From Bacteroidota bacterium (GTDB lineage: Bacteria > Bacteroidota > Bacteroidia > Chitinophagales > JADJOU01), in the NCBI GenBank assembly GCA_016713645.1, contig JADJOU010000030.1, positions 1-20,625 on the forward strand: a DNA stretch of 20,625 bases, in the 5' to 3' direction. Below, piece after piece: positions 8,823 to 17,123 of this stretch (its first letter is position 1; the number at the start of each line of letters is the position of its first letter). Below the pieces are notes generated by a model. That model was not told where the DNA came from, did no database searches, and was given only the letters and a program-made list of their open reading frames with translations. A program made the position numbers and the translations under genes.

Positions 8823-9545
8823 ATGCTCTGCAATACAAAAGGCATCGTTTTGCATAATATCAAATATGGTGAATCCAGCATCATCTGCAAGATATTCACC
8901 AAGGACTATGGCCTGTTATCCTTTATAGTAAATGGAATCAGAAGCTCAAAGAGCCGCGAAAAAGTGGGCGTCTTTCAACCCATGAATATGTTGGACATCG
9001 TTATGTACTTGCGCGACAACAAGAATTTACTCCACATCAAAGAATTCAAATTCGCTTTTGCCTATCAATCACTCCCCTTTCAATTTGAAAAATCGGCCTT
9101 CGGATTATTTATTTTGGAGCTACTCAATAAGACCATCAAGACAGAGCGAGAGCCGAATTCAGAGAAATACGAATTCATCGAAGAGAGCTTACTTCACTTA
9201 GATGGGATGAAAAAAATTTCGCCAGATTTTCATTTGCAATTCATGCTCAAATACACGCAATACATCGGCTTTATGCCCGACATTCAACCTCATCATCGCT
9301 ATTTCGATTTAGAGACGGGCATGAGCACAGATGAAATCCCCACGCATCCGCATTACACGGATCAAGCCACTTTACGAGACTTTCACACTTTGATAAATAC
9401 AAGTTTCAGCGGGGAAAATATTCTTCAAATCAATCGAGAGATTCGAAAAGTGTATTTAAAATGGATCACTTACTATTACACTTACCATGTGGAACAATTC
9501 TCTTCCATGAAATCCCCTGAAATACTCGCTGAATTATATCTCTAA
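8823..9545 (+). CDS. recO: DNA repair protein RecO
   Basis: A 240-residue RecO. The N-terminal OB fold is recognisable by KGIVLHNIKYGESSIICKIF and GLLSFIVNGIRSSKSR, and the helical C-terminal part by FEKSAFGLFILELLNKTI and the LHLQFMLKY-like segment FHLQFMLKYTQYIGFMP. RecO loads RecA onto SSB-coated single-stranded DNA with RecR during gap repair. No Cys4 zinc finger is evident, as is common in this phylum. It starts 45 bases after the PBP-like gene and a weak hairpin follows it. Confidence 0.9.
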   Translation: MLCNTKGIVLHNIKYGESSIICKIFTKDYGLLSFIVNGIRSSKSREKVGVFQPMNMLDIVMYLRDNKNLLHIKEFKFAFAYQSLPFQFEKSAFGLFILELLNKTIKTEREPNSEKYEFIEESLLHLDGMKKISPDFHLQFMLKYTQYIGFMPDIQPHHRYFDLETGMSTDEIPTHPHYTDQATLRDFHTLINTSFSGENILQINREIRKVYLKWITYYYTYHVEQFSSMKSPEILAELYL

Positions 9546-9573
9546 AATCCTAGAGACTTCTCAATAGAATATT

Positions 9574-9590
9574 ATTCTGCTCTGCAGAAT
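9574..9590 (+). terminator. Short hairpin after recO
   Basis: ATTCTGC and GCAGAAT pair around a three-base loop. The stem is only seven pairs and the following T stretch is broken, so it may be a weak terminator or a processing hairpin. Confidence 0.3.
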
Positions 9591-9595
9591 TTCAT

Positions 9596-9603
9596 TAAAT
9601 TTG
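9596..9603 (+). promoter_or_regulatory. Possible -7 element before the DUF899 gene
   Basis: TAAATTTG matches TAnnTTTG exactly and lies 16 bases before the ATG at 9620, but I see no TTG at the matching upstream distance, so support is partial. Confidence 0.3.
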
Positions 9604-9619
9604 ACATTCAATAGCAATC

Positions 9620-10190
9620 ATGGAAAACACAAAAATATACGAAGAGATTGAAAAATCAGGGCAGAGATTGAAGAGAAAAAAAATGCTATTCAAGCTTTGC
9701 GCAAGCAAATTCAACACATAAAAATTGAAGACTACGCACTCAAGAATTTTAATGGCGTGGATGTTTTACTCTCATCCCTTTTAATGAGCGCAACGAACTA
9801 ATCATCATCCACAATATGGGTAAGCGCTGCGTCTATTGCACCCTTTGGGCTGATGAAATCAATGGAATGAATCAACCACTGGCAGATGCAGTTCCCTTTG
9901 TCGTCACTTCACCGGATAGCCCAGAAATTCAAAAAGCATTTGCGGAGAGCAGAAATTGGAAATTCCCTATGCTATCTGCTGTTGGTACGAGCTTTATAGC
10001 CGATTTAGGATTTGAGCCTAAACCTGGCAACTACCATCCAGGTGTTTCAATTTTAATCAAAAATGAAGAAGGCCTATTCAAAGTGGGACAAGATTATTTT
10101 GGCCCAGGTGACTCCTATTGCGGACTTTGGCACTTTCTTGATTTATTGCCAAAAGGTGTAAATGGATGGGAACCTAAATATCTCTATTGA
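9620..10190 (+). CDS. DUF899 thioredoxin-like protein (two frameshifts)
   Basis: The intact part from 9816 has the thioredoxin-like DUF899 core: MGKRCVYCTLWADEING with a C-x-x-C pair, PFVVTSPDSPE, FPMLS, and a C-terminal YFGPGDSYCGLWHFLDLLP. Coding begins at the ATG at 9620 (MENTKIYEEIEKSG). Adding one base in the GGG at 9659-9661 continues it as AEIEEKKNAIQALRKQIQ, and adding one base around 9776-9782 joins it to FNERNELIIIHNMGKRC. The repaired length is 190 residues without internal stops, and the N-terminal helix is a coiled-coil-like charged stretch. DUF899 proteins are thought to be redox or peroxiredoxin-like, but no specific reaction is established. It sits between recO and an outer membrane protein gene. 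Confidence 0.75.
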
Positions 10191-10196
10191 TCATCG

Positions 10197-11042
10197 ATGA
10201 AATTTCTATTGACTATCTTTCTATCAATCCTAGCGCTATCCGCTCATTCAAGCGATAGCACAAGGGCGAAGTTCTCCAACAAAGGTTTATTCTATGCCTA
10301 TTGGGGATACAATCGAAGCTTTTTCACTTCTAGCGATATTCGATTCACCTCTGCCAATTATGATATCACTTTTAAAGATGTCAAAGCCAGCGATCGACCA
10401 TCACCATTCTCCTTAGAAAACTATATAGGCAGTTTCACCGTTCCACAATACGTATTTAGATTTGGCTATTTCCCATTCGATCGGATTCATTTTTCCATTG
10501 GCATGGACCACTTAAAATATGTCGTCGACCAAGGTCAGACCGTCAAATACAGCGGTTATATCGACCCCAAATTTTCGCCCAAATTCGGAGGCAATCACAA
10601 TGAAGATTCATTCCTCGTAGGTGGAGATGATTTATCTTTCGAACACACCAATGGATTGAACATGTTTAGCCTAGATGCTGGCTATCTATTGCCCATCTAT
10701 CCGCTCTATCGCGATAAGATTTGGTTCAATTGGAATAGCGGCGTTTGCTTGAACCTCATCGTAACAAAAACGGACGTGCGCATTTTAAACGAAGGAATAG
10801 ACAACCGCTTTCACCTCTCCGGTTATGCATTTTCACTCGTCACAGGCCCACGCATTGAATTTTGGAAATGGATTGCCTTGGGCTTTGAATGGAAAGCGGG
10901 TTACGTCAATCTACCCTCTGTGCTCATTGAAAACGATGCGGACAAACACGCCTCACACCATTTCTTTTTTGCGCAATACCATGGATACCTCGCACTCCAA
11001 TTGCCACTTGCGCAATGGATTACAAAAGGCAAAAAGAAATGA
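10197..11042 (+). CDS. Secreted, probably outer-membrane beta-barrel protein of unknown function
   Basis: A 281-residue protein with a clear signal peptide (MKFLLTIFLSILALSAHSS, cleavage near residue 18-20). The mature part is rich in aromatic residues and alternating polar/hydrophobic strands, for example YVFRFGYFPFDRIHFSIGMDH and the closing FFFAQYHGYLALQLPL, as in small outer-membrane barrels. I recognise no named family. It starts six bases after the DUF899 stop and is probably co-transcribed with it. Confidence 0.65.
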   Translation: MKFLLTIFLSILALSAHSSDSTRAKFSNKGLFYAYWGYNRSFFTSSDIRFTSANYDITFKDVKASDRPSPFSLENYIGSFTVPQYVFRFGYFPFDRIHFSIGMDHLKYVVDQGQTVKYSGYIDPKFSPKFGGNHNEDSFLVGGDDLSFEHTNGLNMFSLDAGYLLPIYPLYRDKIWFNWNSGVCLNLIVTKTDVRILNEGIDNRFHLSGYAFSLVTGPRIEFWKWIALGFEWKAGYVNLPSVLIENDADKHASHHFFFAQYHGYLALQLPLAQWITKGKKK

Positions 11043-11050
11043 TACACGCG

Positions 11051-11066
11051 TGAATAACTTTATTCA
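11051..11066 (+). other. Small AT-rich hairpin after the outer-membrane protein gene
   Basis: TGAATAA and TTATTCA pair around a two-base loop. There is no U-tract, so terminator activity is doubtful. Confidence 0.25.
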
Positions 11067-11085
11067 TGGCTCTCATACATTTCTA

Positions 11086-11093
11086 TAATTTTG
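11086..11093 (+). promoter_or_regulatory. Possible -7 promoter element of the helicase gene
   Basis: TAATTTTG matches TAnnTTTG, 38 bases before the helicase ATG. A -33 TTG at 19-21 bases upstream is not seen. Confidence 0.35.
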
Positions 11094-11131
11094 CTAGAAC
11101 ATCCCGCTATCTATTTTGAGGGATAATTTAC

Positions 11132-13428
11132 ATGGATTTTCTCAAAGAACTCAACGAAGCACAATACAATGCAGTAACGAATTACGAAGGCGCAACGATG
11201 ATTGTAGCTGGCCCTGGTTCTGGAAAAACACGCGTGCTCACCTATCGCATCGCTTTCATGATTCAAAATGGCATCGACCCATTCAATATACTCGCACTCA
11301 CTTTTACCAATAAATCTTCCCTCGCCATGCGCGAACGCATTGAAAAGATTTGCGCCGAAAAAAACGGCAATGGTGGTGATGCGCGCAATTTATACATGGG
11401 TACTTTCCACTCCGTCTTCGCCAGAATACTCAGATTCAAAGCAGAGAAATTGGGCTATAGCTCCAACTTCACCATCTATGATACCGATGATTCTCGCAGT
11501 GTTTTAAAGAAAATCATTGCCGACTTTGGATTGAACGATAAATTATACAAACCAAATTCTATCCACAATAGAATCTCCAATGCCAAGAATAATCTAATCA
11601 CCGCCAAGGGTTATGAAAAATATCCCGAACTAATGAAAGAAGATGAAGAAGGCGGCAGACCAAAATTCTTGGAGATTTACAGAGCCTATACAAAGAAATG
11701 TTTTGAAAATGGCGCCATGGATTTTGACGATTTGTTGTTGAAGATGTACGAACTCCTCGTCCGATTTCCAGAGGAATTGCACGATTTACAGCACCGATTC
11801 AAATACATCCTCATCGATGAGTTTCAAGACACCAATTTTGCGCAATATCAAATCGTCAAAAAATAGCAGATGTCTATCAAAACATCTGCGTCGTGGGAGA
11901 TGATGCGCAATCTATCTATTCGTTTAGAGGAGCGACCATTCAAAATATCTTGAACTTCCAAAATGACTATCCCGACTTGAGGACATTCAAATTGGAACAA
12001 AATTATCGCAGCACCAAACACATCGTCTCTGCAGCAAATAAAATCATTGCAAGCAATACTGCTCAATTAAAGAAAGAAATCTGGACTGACAATGTAGAAG
12101 GTGAAAAAATCACCATACTCAAAACGGTTTCCGACAGCGATGAGGGCAAACAAATCGCCCATAGAATATATGATTTAAAAGCACAGAAACAAGTCAGCAA
12201 TAATGATATCGCCATCTTGTATCGAACCAATGCTCAATCGAGATCTTTTGAAGAGCAGTTGCGCAAATTAAATATTCCATACATCATCTATGGTGGCTTG
12301 AGCTTCTATCAGCGTAAAGAAGTCAAAGACTTGGTGGCTTACCTCAAGCTCACCCTGAATCCATTTGAAGAGGAATCACTGCGCAGAATCATCAATTATC
12401 CTGGACGCGGAATCGGCGATACATCGCTCAACAGAGCATTTCTCGCCGCAAAGGAAAGTGATAAAAGATTGTGGGAAATTCTTGAAAACATAGGGAGTGT
12501 CGATGGTTTGCAGCAGCGCGCCAAAGATGCCATCGGGGAATTTGTCGTCATGATGAAGACATTTATGGCCATGGCCAAAGAGAAAAACGCCTATGACCTC
12601 GCCGTGCATATTGCCAAAACCACAGGCATTCTGCGTGAATTATACAATGATAAATCTGTTGAAGGAATCAGCAGATACGAGAATATCCAACAATTGTTGA
12701 ACGGCATCAAAGAATTTACAGAAGAAGATGTCGTCGAAGAAAATGAAGAAGGCAATATCGATAGAAGCCTCGGTGCATATTTGCAAAATATTACCCTACT
12801 CACAGATACAGACAAAAATGACGAAAGAGCGGATTCTGTCAAAATGATGAGTATCCATGCTGCTAAGGGTTTGGAATTTAAATATGTATTCGTCGTCGGA
12901 CTTGAAGAGGGATTATTCCCCAGCACCATGTCACTCTACGATAGAGAGGGCTTAGAAGAAGAGCGCAGATTATTCTATGTCGCGGTCACCAGGGCTGAAA
13001 TCGAAGTCGTCATCTCCTATGCTTTGAGTCGATATAAATTCGGCACCTTGAATTATTGTGAAGCGAGTCGATTCATCGATGAATTGCCGCAGGAAGTGTT
13101 GAATTATATTGGCAAAGATACTGGCAATAATGTAGACGTAGATTTCGACGACCATGTAAAGAGCAGTTTTGGTGGATGGAATAAATCTGCTTTGCGCAAT
13201 CCACAGAATACCCAACAGCGCAAACCAAGTCCCGCGTCGATGGAAAATTTTGTCGCCGATGATTACAATAAAATGGAAGAGGGCATGAAAGTCCTCCATC
13301 AATTATTCGGCAATGGAACGATTAAAAAAATAGAGGGCTCAGGCGATAAAAAAATGGCGACCATTCAATTTCAAGAAGGCGATAAGCGATTGATGCTGAA
13401 GTTTGCAAAATTGAAGATTGAATCATAA
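11132..13428 (+). CDS. pcrA: UvrD/PcrA-family ATP-dependent DNA helicase (frameshifted)
   Basis: A superfamily 1A 3'-5' helicase acting in repair and replication-fork clearance. All motifs are present: Walker A AGPGSGKTRV, Ia LTFTNKSS, II IDEFQDTN, III VGDDAQSIYSFRGA, IV EQNYRST, V SIHAAKGLEFKYVFVVGLEEGLFPS-like segment, and VI EERRLFYVAVTRA. The last 60 residues (YNKMEEGMKVLHQLFGNGTI onward) resemble the PcrA Tudor-like C-terminal domain that binds RNA polymerase. The first part stops at 11866 after QIVKK. Adding one base in the A6 run at 11858-11863 continues it as IADVYQNICVVGDDAQ and yields 765 residues, normal for PcrA. The break falls between motifs II and III, so an actual frameshift would destroy the enzyme; a sequencing indel is likely. 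Confidence 0.92.
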
Positions 13429-13439
13429 TCAATTTTTTG

Positions 13440-13730
13440 TTACCTTAATAGGTTGTTTGCTAATCTATCAAACCATTTTTTGAAACCATTTGTACAGCAC
13501 CGATAGTGCGGATGTACTAATAACCAAACGACTAATGGAATTGCAAGTTTTAAAAGGGATTAGCCAAAGACTTTGACGATCGATTTTGCAATGATGGACA
13601 ACAGTCACACCTTAGTTTTTTTCAGAGGCCAAATCCCTAATTAAGGACTGTTAAGCCACGTCATTGGGTGTTCACCTAGGCACCCGTTTCTTACAACAAT
13701 ATGTCAAACTGCCCCCCAGAGAAGTGTTGT
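13440..13730 (+). ncRNA. Candidate structured RNA or decayed 23S/5S rRNA remnant
   Basis: There is no coding sense here but dense inverted repeats. GTACA-GCAC pairs with GTGC-TGTAC (13492-13517) and runs into GTACTAATAACC, which resembles the very 3' end of 23S rRNA. About 80 bases on, CAATGA pairs with TCATTG (13589-13594 with 13661-13666), enclosing ACAGT.CCTTA pairing with TAAGGACTGT. Inside are GTCACACCT (13604) and GTTAAGCC (13650), words typical of 5S rRNA in the right order, though too far apart. GGGTG/CACCC (13666/13681) and ACAACA/TGTTGT (13693/13725) follow. The rRNA likeness is from memory and imperfect; an unrelated structured RNA is equally possible. The strand is uncertain. Confidence 0.3.
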
Positions 13731-14084
13731 TAACAGAAAACGAAGACAGAGAAAAAGAGAAAGATGAAAGCACGCGGAAGCAATGAATACAATAAACTTT
13801 GAGACAGATTAAGAAATGAGATAAAATTAAAGTGAGTCGCCAAAATAGGCCAAAGGAATGACTGACGAATATTACATAAATAACCAAGAGAAACCCTAGA
13901 GAAACGGGGATGAACAAATGATAAAATTATATAGGATTTAAAAAATATTTAAACCTAAAAAAAGAACAAAAAAAGAAAAAAAAATTAAAAAAAAAAAAGA
14001 AAAAAAAATTTAAAGAAAAAAACAATTTTTTTTACACCAATATTTATGAACACATTTATTTACTAGGGCGAATACATATCCAAT
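13731..14084. other. Gene-free purine-rich and A-rich stretch
   Basis: From about 13731 the plus strand is strongly purine-rich, and 13939-14033 is nearly all A with scattered G and T, including runs of eight to twelve A. All plus-strand frames are stop-rich. A minus-strand open frame at 13672-13917 has no family features and overlaps the hairpin region, so I do not treat it as a gene. The A-tracts suggest curved or nucleosome-free-like DNA or a slippage-prone repeat. Confidence 0.6.
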
Positions 14085-14117
14085 AAAAAAAGCGAGTAGT
14101 TCCCTACTCGCTTTTTT
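14085..14117 (-). terminator. Strong intrinsic terminator, usable in both directions
   Basis: AGCGAGTAG (14091-14099) and CTACTCGCT (14104-14112) pair perfectly around TTCC, flanked by an A6 run on one side and a T6 run on the other. It lies 15 bases beyond the stop of the minus-strand Spy-like gene and would also stop plus-strand transcription from the helicase side. Confidence 0.9.
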
Positions 14118-14131
14118 GTTTTCATTCATAA

Positions 14132-14719
14132 CTAGTGATGTCCACCATCATGCTGTGCTTTTTTCATCTCTTTCATCTTCTCAATTTGCTCTTTGCTCAG
14201 GATAGATTTGACTTGATCTTTGAATTCCTTCATCGCTTCTTTATTCGCGGCTTTCATCTTCTCTGGATCGTTCGCAAATTGTGTGTGATTTGCTTTCATC
14301 TTTTGTTCTCTCGTTGCTACAAAGCTCATAAATTTACTGTTCTGCTCCGCCGATAAGCCCAATTTCGCAGATGTTTCATTGGCTCGCTGCAAAACTTTTT
14401 CATGTCGCTTTTCCTCTTTCATCTTGACCATGGTCGCATATTGATCTGGAGATAAAACTGCTTTAATTTTTGCCTCAGTTTCTTTTCTCAAAGCCTGATT
14501 GGCTTGATGCAATGCTTTTTTATCTGTTGCGTATTTTACCTTATTCTCTTCGCGTGCTTTTTTAGATGCTTGATGAATTGCTTTCATTTGCGCAGATTGA
14601 TCTGCTGACAATTTCAAAGCCGCTTGCATCTCTTCTCTGAATTTGCCTTTTTCTTCTTTGTTCTGTGCATTCGCGCCCAATTGAATCAATACGAGCAATG
14701 CGATGATTAGTTTTTTCAT
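14132..14719 (-). CDS. Secreted double-Spy/CpxP-like helical protein
   Basis: A 195-residue protein with a signal peptide (MKKLIIALLVLIQLGANAQ) and an all-helical, Lys/Glu/Met-rich mature part. Four LSxxQ motifs occur at residues 37 (LSADQ), 89 (LSPDQ), 122 (LSAEQ) and 174 (LSKEQ). Such LTxxQ-like motifs mark the Spy/CpxP periplasmic chaperone and stress-sensor family, which has two per protein. The 52-residue spacing recurs in both halves, implying an internal duplication. The C-terminus ends HDGGHH, a possible metal-binding tail. Chaperone or envelope-stress function is inferred from the family. The gene stands alone, divergent from the SDR gene with a 155-base intergenic region, and has its own terminator. 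Confidence 0.7.
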   Translation of the reverse strand: MKKLIIALLVLIQLGANAQNKEEKGKFREEMQAALKLSADQSAQMKAIHQASKKAREENKVKYATDKKALHQANQALRKETEAKIKAVLSPDQYATMVKMKEEKRHEKVLQRANETSAKLGLSAEQNSKFMSFVATREQKMKANHTQFANDPEKMKAANKEAMKEFKDQVKSILSKEQIEKMKEMKKAQHDGGHH

Positions 14720-14874
14720 GATGTTATTATTTTAGTTTGTTTATATTAGTTGTTATGCGCTAATTGTCCTGCAGGGTTTCAATTATTTCATTTATGCCTC
14801 TCTGATAGCGAAATTCGCCTTTGGTTTAAGACAAGATTTAAAAATATGTTAAAATCTTTGATTAATTTTACCAC

Positions 14875-15660
14875 ATGAATACATCCCTACAAGGAAAGAC
14901 CGCTCTCGTATGCGGCTCGACAAAAGGAATCGGCAAAGCTTGCGCACATGCATTGGCTTCATTGGGCGCTGATATCGTCTTGCTAGCAAGAGATGAAAAT
15001 GCACTGCAATTGACGGCAACAGAAATAAAGAATCAATTCGGTGTCGATACAAAATACATCGTCGCAGATTTTGCTCAACCTGCTAAAGTGAAAGAAGCCA
15101 TTCACGCTTTCACACAGACCAATATCATCCACATCCTCATCAATAATACAGGCGGACCGCCAGCTGGGCTCGTCTCCGAGGCAAAAGAAGATGAATTCAT
15201 CTCAGCGTTTAATAACCATTTAATCTGCAACCATATCTTGGCGACTGCATGCATACCAAATATGAAAACAGCGGGCTATGGCAGAATCATCAATATCATT
15301 TCGACCTCAGTAAAACAACCGCTGCACAACCTCGGTGTATCCAATACCATTCGCGCAGCAGTTGGAAACTGGGCGAAGACACTCGCCAATGAAATGGGAC
15401 AATTCAATATCACCGTCAATAATGTATTGCCAGGTGCTACAGCCACAGAGCGCTTAGCAGCCATTATTCAAAACAAAGCCACCAAGACCAACCACGCGAA
15501 AGAAGATGTGGAAACAGAAATGATGCATGAAGTTCCGATGAGGCGTTTTGCACAGCCAGAGGAAATCGCCAATGCCGTGGCATTCTTGGCGAGTCCTGCA
15601 GCCTCTTATATCAACGGGATCAATCTCCCTGTCGATGGCGGGCGGACTGGTTGTCTCTAA
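14875..15660 (+). CDS. SDR family oxidoreductase with atypical catalytic residues
   Basis: A 261-residue classical-length short-chain dehydrogenase/reductase. The NAD(P)-binding motif is VCGSTKGIG (residues 12-20), followed by LLARDENAL, VADF, and LINNTGGPP in place of the usual NNAG. The C-terminal part shows LPGATATERL, RFAQPEEIANAVAFLAS and the NGINLPVDGG end. The active site is unusual: with Ser143 as the catalytic serine, the Tyr and Lys positions of YxxxK are Ser156 and Arg160 (VSNTIR). I recall a FabG-like subgroup with NTGGPP and SNxxR, so this is probably a subgroup trait. The substrate is unknown. It heads a plus-strand run of closely spaced genes. Confidence 0.85.
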   Translation: MNTSLQGKTALVCGSTKGIGKACAHALASLGADIVLLARDENALQLTATEIKNQFGVDTKYIVADFAQPAKVKEAIHAFTQTNIIHILINNTGGPPAGLVSEAKEDEFISAFNNHLICNHILATACIPNMKTAGYGRIINIISTSVKQPLHNLGVSNTIRAAVGNWAKTLANEMGQFNITVNNVLPGATATERLAAIIQNKATKTNHAKEDVETEMMHEVPMRRFAQPEEIANAVAFLASPAASYINGINLPVDGGRTGCL

Positions 15661-15687
15661 ATAGAACACACCAACAATCATAGAAAT

Positions 15688-16340
15688 ATGCAACCATTTT
15701 TTCTATACGCCCATATCCTCTTTGGAAGTTTATCCCTTCTACTTGGAGGTGCTGCAATCGCTGCGAAAAAAGGAAGTGCCCTTCATATCAAAAGCGGGAA
15801 ATTATATGCATTATCCATGCTATTCACCTGCGTATTTTCACTGTTTGTATCTATACCCAAAGCGAACTATTTTCTAGTTTGCATTGCCTTCTTCTCCTAC
15901 TACGGCGTCTTTATGGGACAGCGATATATCCACCTCAAGAAAATTGAGCACAAATCTTCCATTGAAAAAATCGGCGTTGCCATTGGCTTTATATCGAGTC
16001 TTGGCATGATAGCGACTGCAATCTATTTTTTTCACACAGAACCAAATTGGACCTGGTATTATCCTAACTGTATTTGGCAGTCTATTCCTTTTTGGGCATT
16101 TACGAAGATTGGAAAATCTTATTCAAAAATCAACAATATGCCTATCCAAAAAAATGGTTAGAGATGCATATCAAGCGCATGAGTGGCGGTTATATTGCCA
16201 CCATTACCGCATTCATCGTCGTCAATAATAAAGGCTATGTCCCCGATTTAGTTGGTTGGCTCGGACCTGGTATCATCGGAGGAGTGCTTATTGGAATGGC
16301 GATAAAAAAAATAAAACCGAAATCAGCAATACAAGCGTAA
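15688..16340 (+). CDS. Multi-pass membrane protein, DUF2306-like (frameshifted)
   Basis: Several hydrophobic helices are visible: AHILFGSLSLLLGGAAIAA, the segment LYALSMLFTCVFSLFVSI, a helix around FLVCIAFFSYYGVF, IGVAIGFISSLGMIATAIYF, and after the break ATITAFIVV and LGPGIIGGVLIGMAI. The loop KKGSALHIKSGKLYALSM resembles the LHxKxGK motif of DUF2306-type proteins in Bacteroidota. The first frame runs to 16161 with a senseless tail. Adding one base near the GG at 16076-16077 gives CIWAVYSFLGIYEDWKILF and a 217-residue protein. It is 27 bases after the SDR and 10 bases before the SUI1-like gene. Function is unknown. Confidence 0.65.
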
Positions 16341-16350
16341 ATTTGAATTT

Positions 16351-16683
16351 ATGTCAAAGAAAGATAAACTAAAAATTGGCGTCGTCTATTCCACTGATGA
16401 TTCTTTCGAATATCAATTCGACGGTCCAGAAGAAGCCAAAACATTGGATCCGCAAAAACAGCGCTTGCACGTCTGCTTAGACACCAAGCACCGCGCAGGA
16501 AAAAAAGTCACTGCCATTGAAGGGTTCATCGGAACGGAAGAGGATTTAGAGCTGCTATGCAAAACCCTCAAAACCAAAGTGGGCACGGGAGGTTCAGCCA
16601 AAGACGGCATCATCATCATCCAAGGAGACATGGTCGCCAAAGTCAAAGATATTCTTCAATCCCTGAACTATAAAATAAAATGA
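16351..16683 (+). CDS. SUI1/YciH family translation initiation factor-like protein
   Basis: A 110-residue protein with the eIF1/SUI1 fold in its second half: KQRLHVCLDTKHRAGKKVTAIEGF, then LCKTLKTKVGTGGSAKDGII, IQGD and a final helix with VKDILQSLNYKIK. The basic loop and the VGTGGSxKDG motif are diagnostic. Bacterial YciH homologues are thought to bind the 30S subunit and influence initiation fidelity or stress translation. Its stop overlaps the ybeY start (ATGA at 16680), so the two are translationally coupled. Confidence 0.9.
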   Translation: MSKKDKLKIGVVYSTDDSFEYQFDGPEEAKTLDPQKQRLHVCLDTKHRAGKKVTAIEGFIGTEEDLELLCKTLKTKVGTGGSAKDGIIIIQGDMVAKVKDILQSLNYKIK

Positions 16684-17111
16684 TCCGATTCTTCAATGAA
16701 AATATTCGGCTGAATCTAAAAAATAAAAAAGCCATCAAAGCCTGCATTCAAGAGACTTTTGAGCGCTATGATATTCATAAATTTGCCGTCAATTACATCT
16801 TCACCGATGATGAATCGGTCTTGCGCATCAACCGCGATTTTCTCAACCACGACTATTATACAGATATCATCACCTTCAACAATTCAACCGAATCCAATAA
16901 AATAGAATCAGACATCTTCATCTCCATCGATCGCGTAAAGGACAATGCCGCTGGGCTTAAGACCGAATTTGAAGAAGAATTGCATCGCGTCATTTTTCAT
17001 GGAATCCTCCATCTATGCGGACATGGAGATAAAAATAAAAAAGAGAAAGAAGCCATGCGCGCACTCGAGGACCAATGCATCGCCCTATTAAAAAAGAAAA
17101 TCTCAGCTTAA
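16680..17111 (+). CDS. ybeY: Endoribonuclease YbeY (16S rRNA maturation)
   Basis: A 143-residue YbeY. NHDYYTDIITF (residues 56-66) corresponds to the family T-D-V-L-S/T-F segment, and FHGILHLCGHGDK (106-118) is the metal-binding motif. His107 and His111 are the first two ligands. The usual third His, six residues on, is Asp117, as I recall for many Bacteroidota. YbeY is a metal-dependent RNase involved in 16S rRNA 3'-end processing and ribosome quality control. Overlap with the SUI1-like gene and closeness to coaX place it in a translation and metabolism operon. Confidence 0.92.
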   Translation: MIRFFNENIRLNLKNKKAIKACIQETFERYDIHKFAVNYIFTDDESVLRINRDFLNHDYYTDIITFNNSTESNKIESDIFISIDRVKDNAAGLKTEFEEELHRVIFHGILHLCGHGDKNKKEKEAMRALEDQCIALLKKKISA

Positions 17112-17123
17112 AATGATTCAACC

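Noticed and set aside
13672..13917. Minus-strand open frame encoding a hydrophobic 81-residue peptide
   Set aside because: It overlaps the hairpin region, is simply the complement of a purine-rich tract (hence Phe/Ser/Leu-rich), and has no family features.
16074..16340. Separate small membrane protein starting at 16074
   Set aside because: It starts mid-helix with TTG and is the natural continuation of the protein beginning at 15688 after a one-base correction.
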